A stretch of 64,000 nt of DNA from contig JAUHWG010000024.1 of the NCBI GenBank assembly GCA_030424595.1, forward strand, positions 114,137 through 178,136, written 5' to 3'. Shown here one piece after another: positions 32,428 to 41,060 of this stretch. The stretch's first letter is position 1. Each line of letters starts with the position of its first letter. A program made the position numbers and the translations under genes. The notes under the pieces are model-generated. The model did no database searches. It had not been told where the DNA came from and saw only the letters and a list, made by a program, of their open reading frames with translations. Source of the stretch: Polyangia bacterium (GTDB lineage Bacteria; Myxococcota_A; Polyangia; Nannocystales; Nannocystaceae).

Positions 32428-32676
32428 ATGAAGACTTCCATCATCGTTGCTGCCTTTGGCGCGCTTTCCCTGATGACCGTTGGCTGCAAGGACAACGCCG
32501 AGACCACCAACCCCGACGAGGCCGCAGCCCCCGTCGAGGAGGCCGCCGCTGACGCTGAGGCCGACGCCGACGAGGCTGGCGCCGACGAGGCCGAGGCTGA
32601 GGAGGAGGCTTCCGAGGAGGAGGCTCCCGCCGAGGAGACTTCCGAGGAAGAGGCTTCCGACGAAGCCGCCGAGTAG
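32428..32676 (+). CDS. Small, extremely acidic lipoprotein (82 aa)
   Basis: The protein has a lipobox TVGC (Cys20), a short KDNAETTNPDE stretch, and then about 50 residues made almost only of Glu, Ala, Asp and Ser (EEAAADAEADADEAGADEAE and similar). Mature size is about 63 residues. The ribosome-binding site GCAGGAG is strong, and a good intrinsic terminator follows, so the gene is a separate and probably well-expressed unit. The frame is open upstream of 32428, but that part lacks any signal peptide. Function is unknown; a polyanionic surface or periplasmic coat is one guess. Confidence 0.82.
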   Translation: MKTSIIVAAFGALSLMTVGCKDNAETTNPDEAAAPVEEAAADAEADADEAGADEAEAEEEASEEEAPAEETSEEEASDEAAE

Positions 32677-32702
32677 TCTCGGAGCATCAGCTCACCGCGG
32701 GT

Positions 32703-32734
32703 CGGGCCCTCTCGGGTCCGGCCCGTCTTTTTTT
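32703..32734 (+). terminator. Intrinsic terminator after the small acidic lipoprotein gene
   Basis: CGGGCC (32703-32708) pairs with GGCCCG (32720-32725), followed directly by TCTTTTTTT (32726-32734). It lies 27 bp after the stop codon and is the clearest rho-independent terminator in the window. Confidence 0.85.
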
Positions 32735-32821
32735 CATCGGCTCCAAACCCAGAAATTTCCCGACCCCGGCGAGCGCGCGCGGGCATCTTGGGCGAACTTG
32801 AAGTAGGAATAGGCGCCCTCC

Positions 32822-34639
32822 GTGCGACTCCTCCTCCAATTTTTCGTCCGCTACGCGGCACGAAACATCCCGTCTTACGCGCTCGGGCTGGTGATGCTCC
32901 TGCTCACCAACTACGCGGTCGTCCGGATCCCGGCGCTGATCGGCGAGGCGCTCAACACCCTCGGCGAGCCCACGCCGCTGACGGTCACGGCCGGCCAGGG
33001 CCTGGCGATGGAGATGATGGTCTGGGCGGTGATCCTCGTGGTCGCGCGGACCCTCTCACGCACCCTCTTCTTCAACCCTGGGCGCGAGGTCGAGCTGCGC
33101 CTGGCGGTCGACCTCTTCCGCCACTTCCTCACCCTCCAGCGCCCCTACTACGTCCGCCACAAGGTGGGCGAGCTGGTCAGCATCGCCACCAACGACATCT
33201 CGTCGGTGCGCCTCCTGATCGGCTTCGCCGGGCTCCAGGTCTGCAACGTCGTCGTCGCGATCCCGATGCACCTGGCGCAGATGTGGGCGACCGATCCGGT
33301 CCTGACCCTCTGGTGCCTGGCGCCCGTGAGCCTCGGCGGGATCTACATGCGCCGGGTCATCCGCGAGTTCTACGGGATGATCCGCGGGTCGCTGGAGCAG
33401 CTCGCGTCGGTCTCGGAGCGGATGCTCGAGACCTACGCCGGGATCGCCACGGTCCGCGCCCACGCGGCCGAAGAGGCGATGACCGCCCGCTTCGACGAGC
33501 GAAACGAGCGCTACCTCCAGATCCTCCTCCGCCTCGCCAAGCTGCGCTCCCTGGCGATGCCGGTGCTCACCTTCTCCGGCCTCATCGGCACCGGGATCGT
33601 CCTCTGGGTCGGCGGCAACCGGGTGATCGAGGGCCAGATCGAGGTCGGCGACCTGGCGACCTTCACCACCCTGCTGATGTCGCTCGTCGGCCTCCTCGCG
33701 GCGCTCGCCTGGGTGATGACGGCGGTCTCCCGGGGCTTCGTCGCCCTCACCCGGATCCGCGCGGTCATCGACACCCCCAACGGCGTCCCCGAGGCGAGCG
33801 ACGACTACGCGGTCAAGGCCCCGCCGGCGCTCGAGCTCCACGATCTGACCTTCTCCTATCCGGGCGCGGACGAGCCGGCGCTGCGCCAGATCTCGGCGCG
33901 GATCGAGCCCGGACAGACCCTCGGGATCTTCGGCCACACCGGCTCCGGCAAGACGACCCTGATCAACCTCCTCGCCCGGGTCTACGAGCCGCCGCCCGGG
34001 ACGATCACCGTCGACGCCCACGACGTGACGACCCTCGCCCAGAGCCGCCTGCGCGAGGGGATCGCCGTCGTCCCTCAGGATCCCTTCCTCTTCTCGACCA
34101 CCGTCCGCGACAACATCCGCCTCCGCGGCGAGCGCAGCGGCCATGTCCGCGGCGCCGACGGGGACGCCGACGACGGGAGCGATGACTGGGCCCTCGCCTC
34201 CGACCCCAAGCTCGACCAGGTGATCGACGCGGCCTGCCTGCTCGACGACCTCGCGGCCCTCTCGGACGGGCTCGACACGGTCGTCGGCGAGCGCGGGGTG
34301 ATGCTCTCCGGCGGTCAGCGGCAGCGGGTCGCCCTCGCCCGCGCGCTCTACCGAGCCCCGCCGCTCCTCCTCCTCGACGATGTCCTCTCCGCGGTCGATC
34401 AGGGGACCGAGGCCCGCCTGGTCTCGGCGATCCGCGGCCTCCGCTCGCAGCGGACGGGCGGCGTCGTCCCGACCACCGTGATCGTCTCGCACCGGACCTC
34501 GGTGCTCGAGCACGCCGACGAGATCCTGGTCCTCGACGGGGGGACGGTCGTCGAGCGCGGCTCCCACGGGGAGCTCCTCGCCCGCGGGGGGATCTACGCC
34601 GAGACCCACGCCCACCAGGGAGCCGAGGGGAATGACTGA
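32822..34639 (+). CDS. ABC transporter half, fused permease and ATPase (MdlA-like)
   Basis: This 605-residue protein has an N-terminal ABC_membrane domain with six membrane helices (about 10-310) and a C-terminal ATPase. Motifs are Walker A GHTGSGKTTLI, Q-loop VVPQDPFLFS, signature LSGGQRQRVALARAL, Walker B LLLLDDVLSAVD and the H-loop VSHR. Walker B ends in DD rather than DE: the catalytic glutamate is replaced by Asp. In heterodimeric exporters one subunit commonly has such a degenerate site. An acidic insert (ADGDADDGSDD) lies before the signature. The GTG start at 32822 has only a weak ribosome-binding site. It overlaps the next gene by 8 bp, and the two should form a heterodimer. Confidence 0.94.
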   Translation: MRLLLQFFVRYAARNIPSYALGLVMLLLTNYAVVRIPALIGEALNTLGEPTPLTVTAGQGLAMEMMVWAVILVVARTLSRTLFFNPGREVELRLAVDLFRHFLTLQRPYYVRHKVGELVSIATNDISSVRLLIGFAGLQVCNVVVAIPMHLAQMWATDPVLTLWCLAPVSLGGIYMRRVIREFYGMIRGSLEQLASVSERMLETYAGIATVRAHAAEEAMTARFDERNERYLQILLRLAKLRSLAMPVLTFSGLIGTGIVLWVGGNRVIEGQIEVGDLATFTTLLMSLVGLLAALAWVMTAVSRGFVALTRIRAVIDTPNGVPEASDDYAVKAPPALELHDLTFSYPGADEPALRQISARIEPGQTLGIFGHTGSGKTTLINLLARVYEPPPGTITVDAHDVTTLAQSRLREGIAVVPQDPFLFSTTVRDNIRLRGERSGHVRGADGDADDGSDDWALASDPKLDQVIDAACLLDDLAALSDGLDTVVGERGVMLSGGQRQRVALARALYRAPPLLLLDDVLSAVDQGTEARLVSAIRGLRSQRTGGVVPTTVIVSHRTSVLEHADEILVLDGGTVVERGSHGELLARGGIYAETHAHQGAEGND

Positions 34640-36473
34640 TCCCAAGGCGACCAAGGCGAGCGCTTCGAGCGAGGCGAGCGCGGACGGCAAGCCGCCGGAG
34701 AAGGGGGCGAGCTCCGAGGGCTCCTGGCGGCCTCTTCTCCGCTTTTGGAGCTTTGTCCGCCCGCACCGCCGTTGGCTCTTCCTCGGCCTGGCGATGATCC
34801 CGATCGTCGCCGGGATGGCGGCGCTGCGCCCCCTCCTCCTCAAGGAGGCGGTCGACGTCGACATCGCAGGCCGCGACATCATCTCGCTGCGGGTCACGGC
34901 GCTGCTCTTCATGGGCGCGGTCGCGGCCGAATTCCTCGCCCAGGCGGTCCAGGTCTACGCGCTCCAGCGCACCGGTCACACGACGATCGCCGACCTCCGG
35001 CGCAGCGTCTTCCGCCACATCCTCCGCCTGCCGGCGCGCTTCTTCGACAACAACCCGATAGGCGCGCTCCTCTCGCGCTCGACCACCGACGTCGAGGCCC
35101 TGAGCGAGACCCTCTCCTTCGGCGTCTTCACGATCCTCACCGACGTCGTGATGATCATCGCGGTCCTGAGCGCGATGTTCTACCTCGACGCCGGGCTGAC
35201 CCTGCTCTCGCTGGCGATCGCGCCCGTCCTGGCGATCATCGTCCGGATCTTCTCCCGCCGCCTGCGCAAGCTCCAGCTCGAGGTGCGCAAGGCCCAGGCC
35301 GTGCAGAGCGGCTACCTCACCGAGCAGATCGCCGGGGCGACGGTGGTCCAGCTCTTCGGCCGCGAGCAGGCGACCGGCGACGAGTACCTCCGCCTCGGCG
35401 GTCGCTACCTCAAGGCGACCAAGACCGCGAACATCTACGACGCCCTGCTCTACTCGCTGATGGACGGGATCTCGGCGCTCTCGATCGCGCTGATGATCTA
35501 CTTCGGCGCGCCGGGCTTGACCCAGGCCAACGGCCTCACGCTCGGCCTGATCTTCGCCTTCGTCGACTACCTCCAGCGCCTCTTCGTGCCGATCCGCGAG
35601 TTCTCGGGGAAGCTCGCGGTGATCCAGCGGGCCCTCGCCGCCCTCGACCGGATCTACGGGCTCCTCGACCAACCCGCGGAGCGGCGCGCGGACCCGAAGA
35701 GCGAGGACCCGCTCACGACCTGGCGCGGCGGCATCCGGGTCCGCGACCTCCGCTTCCGCTACCGCGAGGAGGGCCCTGAGATCCTCAAGGGGATCTCCTT
35801 CGACCTCGCCCCCGGTGAGGTCGTCGCCGTGGTCGGCCGCACCGGCTCCGGCAAGACCAGCCTCGGTCGGGTGCTCACCCGCTCCTACGACGGCTACACC
35901 GGCAGCGTCGCCCTCGAGACCGAGCGCGGCCCGGTCGAGGTCGACAGCATAGCTCCGGACCTCCTGCGTCAGCACGCCCTGATGGTCCAGCAGGACGTCT
36001 TCCTCTTCAGCGACGACGTCGCCTTCAACGTCTCCCTCGGCGACCCGCCGATCGCCGGCGAGGCGCGGCGGATCGACGACGCGCTCGCGACCGTCCAGGC
36101 CACCGCCTTCGTCGAGGAGCGCGGCGGCCTCGGCTTCGAGATCGGCGAGCGCGGTCGCAACCTCTCCGCCGGCGAGGCCCAGCTCGTCGCCTTCGCGCGC
36201 GTCGCCGCCCGCCAACCACAGCTCCTGATCCTCGACGAGGCGACGGCCAGCGTCGACTCGTTGACCGAGAACAAGGTCCAGCGGGCGATCGAGGAGCTCT
36301 TCCGCGGGCGCTCCGTTCTCGTCATCGCCCACCGCCTGAGCACGGTCCGCCGCGCCGACAAGATCCTGGTGATGGACGCCGGGACGATCGCCGAGTTCGG
36401 CGACCACGAGACCCTGATGGCCGAGGGCGGAATGTACGCGGAGCTCTATCACCAGGGCCTGCGCGAAGACTGA
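34632..36473 (+). CDS. ABC transporter half, fused permease and ATPase (MdlB-like)
   Basis: This is the partner subunit of the exporter (613 residues). A Ser/Ala/Lys-rich leader of about 35 residues precedes six membrane helices. The ATPase has Walker A GRTGSGKTSLG, Q-loop MVQQDVFLFS, signature LSAGEAQLVAFARV, Walker B LLILDEATASVD with the catalytic Glu present, and the H-loop IAHRL. The signature deviates (LSAGE instead of LSGGQ), so one of the two ATP sites of the pair is likely degenerate. The ATG overlaps the end of the upstream gene (ATGACTGA). The substrate is not evident from the neighbours. Confidence 0.95.
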   Translation: MTDPKATKASASSEASADGKPPEKGASSEGSWRPLLRFWSFVRPHRRWLFLGLAMIPIVAGMAALRPLLLKEAVDVDIAGRDIISLRVTALLFMGAVAAEFLAQAVQVYALQRTGHTTIADLRRSVFRHILRLPARFFDNNPIGALLSRSTTDVEALSETLSFGVFTILTDVVMIIAVLSAMFYLDAGLTLLSLAIAPVLAIIVRIFSRRLRKLQLEVRKAQAVQSGYLTEQIAGATVVQLFGREQATGDEYLRLGGRYLKATKTANIYDALLYSLMDGISALSIALMIYFGAPGLTQANGLTLGLIFAFVDYLQRLFVPIREFSGKLAVIQRALAALDRIYGLLDQPAERRADPKSEDPLTTWRGGIRVRDLRFRYREEGPEILKGISFDLAPGEVVAVVGRTGSGKTSLGRVLTRSYDGYTGSVALETERGPVEVDSIAPDLLRQHALMVQQDVFLFSDDVAFNVSLGDPPIAGEARRIDDALATVQATAFVEERGGLGFEIGERGRNLSAGEAQLVAFARVAARQPQLLILDEATASVDSLTENKVQRAIEELFRGRSVLVIAHRLSTVRRADKILVMDAGTIAEFGDHETLMAEGGMYAELYHQGLRED

Positions 36474-36646
36474 CCCGCGGGATCGCAGACCCTGAGCTGC
36501 GCGCGCAGGCGAGGCCCCTCGCGAGCGACCATCGGCGCCGCCCTAGGCCGCCGCGCGGAGGGGGCGTTCTTGCGCCTCCTAAGGCCCCGCGTGCGCCTCC
36601 GCTTGCCACCCTCGTCCCCAGGCTGCGACGATGCTCGTCGGCCGCC

Positions 36647-37525
36647 ATGACCCCGAAGATCCCCGAGCTGCTCCGCGGCGACCTCCCCTTCAGCGACCGG
36701 CCGCTGCCGATCCAGGCCGCCGTCAACAACCTCGTCATCTGTCGTACCCGGGGGGGCCAGCGAGCGCTCTTCATCCCCCACCTAGAACCCGCCGAGGGCC
36801 CCGACGGCGGGGCTGAGCGCCGCATCTTCCTGAGGAACCTCGCCGTCTTCGACGACGCCGGGGCCTGCCTGCGAAAGGCGCGGCAGGAGGCCGTCGCCCC
36901 CTCGTCCTGCCATGACATGGCGACAGGGACAGACGGCTCCGCCGGCGACCTCCGGTGGACGCCGCCCGAGGCCGGCGACCTCCTCTACGGTCAGCTCGTC
37001 CCGATCAGCGGCGCCGCGGTGGCGGTCGTCGAGCTCGAGGCCCTGGCGCTCCCCGCCGCCGCCTTCGTCCCGACCAGCCCTGGGCCGCGCTCGATAAACC
37101 ATGGCTCCTTTATCCAGGGGCTCGGCGCCTGCGACCCGAAGAGCGGCGCCTGGCGGCAGGACGTAGGCGGTGAGGTCTACTTTCTCGCGCCCCTCTACCT
37201 CCCCCAGGGCTCGGCGCTGATCGCCGCCGAGCTCTACGTCGCCGATCATTCTGAGGTCGCCGGCTGTGATGTCAGCGCCCGCGTCGACCGGATCGACCGC
37301 CGCGGGGCGATCGAAGAGCTGCTCCGGGTCCGCAGCCAGGGCGCGCGCGGCCGCCAGGATCTCCTCCACCCCGGGGTCATCGGCCGCCCCGTCGACAACA
37401 ACGTCGACGCCTTTCACATCCACGTGACCTGGCAGTTCCCGCCGACGCCGCACCAGCAGGACCTCCGCCTCTACGGCGCCCGCGTCCGCTATATGCCCAA
37501 ACGACCAGGCTACATCGAGCTCTAG
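36647..37525 (+). CDS. Unknown protein encoded 13 bp before a caspase-like gene
   Basis: This is a 292-residue soluble protein with no signal peptide and no recognised family. It looks beta-rich, with alternating strands such as AAVAVVELEALALPAAAF and AFHIHVTWQFPP; the end reads LYGARVRYMPKRPGYIEL. Composition matches its neighbours, so it is not an obvious import. The stop lies 13 bp before the start of the caspase-like gene, whose ribosome-binding site AGGAG is in the gap, so the two are very probably cotranscribed. It could be a partner, substrate or inhibitor of that protease; that is only inferred from the operon. Confidence 0.8.
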   Translation: MTPKIPELLRGDLPFSDRPLPIQAAVNNLVICRTRGGQRALFIPHLEPAEGPDGGAERRIFLRNLAVFDDAGACLRKARQEAVAPSSCHDMATGTDGSAGDLRWTPPEAGDLLYGQLVPISGAAVAVVELEALALPAAAFVPTSPGPRSINHGSFIQGLGACDPKSGAWRQDVGGEVYFLAPLYLPQGSALIAAELYVADHSEVAGCDVSARVDRIDRRGAIEELLRVRSQGARGRQDLLHPGVIGRPVDNNVDAFHIHVTWQFPPTPHQQDLRLYGARVRYMPKRPGYIEL

Positions 37526-37538
37526 CCGAGGAGCAGCG

Positions 37539-39218
<1,680 letters not shown>

Positions 39219-39272
39219 GGCGTCGCTCCGTTGAGCGTGAGGGAGATCCCCTCGCCTCGTCGCGAGGGGCCG

Positions 39273-41060
39273 CTAGGAGCCGTCCGGAGCGCCCGCGCAA
39301 GCCTCGATGTCCGAGGCGTCGACCTCGGCTGGCGCTTCGTAGTAGGGGAGCGTGTCGACGAACCCCGCGCACTCCGGCGCGTAGTAGTCCGCGAGGCCGT
39401 CGCCGTCGTTATCCTTGCCGTCGCGACAGTTTCCGTTCGCGAGGTTCTCGCAGCGCGACGGATCGAGCTCACAGGCGCAGCCGATCGGCAGCTGCGGCGC
39501 GATGAGGCCGAAGCGACTCGCGGGCTTGATCGCCTCGCGAAGAAACTCGACGAAGGGCGAGGGGACGACCAGCGCACGGTCGCCGGCGACCACCTGCGTG
39601 GCATCGCCGTGGACGACCCAGCAATAGCTCCCAGGTTCAGGATCGCTGAAGGGATCGCTGACGCTGCTGCGCGCGCCTCCAGGGGCCGGCTCCCCCACAT
39701 CAGCGGCGATCTCCTCGCTCAGCTCCGGCGCGGGCGCCCCCTCGCTCGAGCCGCAGCGCAGCGTCTCCATCCCCGGGATCTGACCTATCGACTTGAGCCT
39801 GCCGCGGACCACAGCGAAGGGGGTGACGACGCTGACCGCCACCTCCGGAAAGACGGCCTCGATCACGGTCCCGTCGCAGAGGAGGGGCTCCTGGTCGATA
39901 AACTTGGTGCCGTCACGCTCATAGCCGAGGAAGACCTCGTCGATCCCGAGATCCGAGCAGGCGCGCGAGGGCGGGAGCTGCTCAAAGAAGCACATCAACG
40001 GGTCACAGCCGGCGAGACCGCCATCGCAGTCGCCGATGCTGCACATCGGCTTGCCGAAGACGCGGCACTTGTCGGTGCCAGTGATCGTCTGTTCACAGCC
40101 CTTCGCCCCGGTGACGCCGATGTAGTCGGCGTTTTGCTGGCACACGGAGAAGCCGCTGCTGAAGACCTCAAACGCGTCTTCGCCGGACACCTCCTCCTCG
40201 AGCCGGGCCGCGACCGAGGCCGGATCCGCGAGATCGATCCCGTCCAAGAGCGCGTCCGCGGTGTCATGGATCAGCTGACGAACGCAGCCCCCGGGCACCA
40301 GATCACCGTCGACGACGCTCGGCGTCGCCCAGCCGTCGGCCACGAGCTCCGCCCGGAGCGTCGGCAGGAGGGAGGCCGGGAGCAGGTAGTCACCGCCGAA
40401 GACCCCGGTCTCCATCGCGTCGAGCACGTCGAGGCGAGCCTCCGCGTCAGCCGCCCCGTTGAGGCCGGTCAGGAGCACATCGTAGCTGAGCGCCGTCTTC
40501 GCGAGCAGGTCGGTCATCGTCCCGACGACCTCCTCTCCCCCGTAGTACTCGCGGAGCAGCGGCACCTCGCCGATCCCCTCGGGACACCAGGACGCGTTCT
40601 CCTTGGTCGAGAGCCACAGGTCCGCCGGGACCATCGTCACGGTCACGTTCGAGGTCCCCAACGACTCCGCGCCGATATCCCCGGTGAAGGCGGCGCTTCG
40701 CATGCAAGAGACCACCTGCGCGCACTCAGGCGCGCAGACGTCGACGGCGTCGGTCGGCTGATAGCGGCTCAGACACTCCTTCACCACCGTCACGTCGTTC
40801 CGGCTCGGGTCTGAGGACTGGCAGCGGTCGATGCAGCTGTTGACGACCGTCTCCTCGTCGCTCGAGGCGATTCCGTTGCCGAGGGCTGAGGGGATCACGC
40901 CGCAGGCGTAGGCGCTCTGACACAGCGACGTGCACTCTGACAGGCCGCCCGGTGGACCCGGACAGGCCGAGAGAGAGAGCCCTAGCCCCAACCCTAGGCC
41001 CAGCCCGCCGAGGCTGAGGTGCCAACGACCGCGCGTCCAACCTTGTTCACTCCTCACCAT
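39273..41060 (-). CDS. Cysteine-rich lipoprotein at the end of the CHAT operon
   Basis: This is a 595-residue predicted lipoprotein with a long signal containing a GLGLGLGLG run and lipobox LSAC (Cys33). The mature part has about 30 cysteines, many in pairs (CTSLCQSAYAC, CDGGLAGCDPLMC), pointing to a disulfide-stabilised extracytoplasmic protein. A calcium-type loop DGKDNDGDGLADY occurs near the end. The ATG overlaps the stop of the upstream gene by one base (TGATG), so translation is coupled. The family is unknown. It converges with the caspase-like gene, 54 bp between the stops. Confidence 0.85.
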   Translation of the reverse strand: MVRSEQGWTRGRWHLSLGGLGLGLGLGLSLSACPGPPGGLSECTSLCQSAYACGVIPSALGNGIASSDEETVVNSCIDRCQSSDPSRNDVTVVKECLSRYQPTDAVDVCAPECAQVVSCMRSAAFTGDIGAESLGTSNVTVTMVPADLWLSTKENASWCPEGIGEVPLLREYYGGEEVVGTMTDLLAKTALSYDVLLTGLNGAADAEARLDVLDAMETGVFGGDYLLPASLLPTLRAELVADGWATPSVVDGDLVPGGCVRQLIHDTADALLDGIDLADPASVAARLEEEVSGEDAFEVFSSGFSVCQQNADYIGVTGAKGCEQTITGTDKCRVFGKPMCSIGDCDGGLAGCDPLMCFFEQLPPSRACSDLGIDEVFLGYERDGTKFIDQEPLLCDGTVIEAVFPEVAVSVVTPFAVVRGRLKSIGQIPGMETLRCGSSEGAPAPELSEEIAADVGEPAPGGARSSVSDPFSDPEPGSYCWVVHGDATQVVAGDRALVVPSPFVEFLREAIKPASRFGLIAPQLPIGCACELDPSRCENLANGNCRDGKDNDGDGLADYYAPECAGFVDTLPYYEAPAEVDASDIEACAGAPDGS

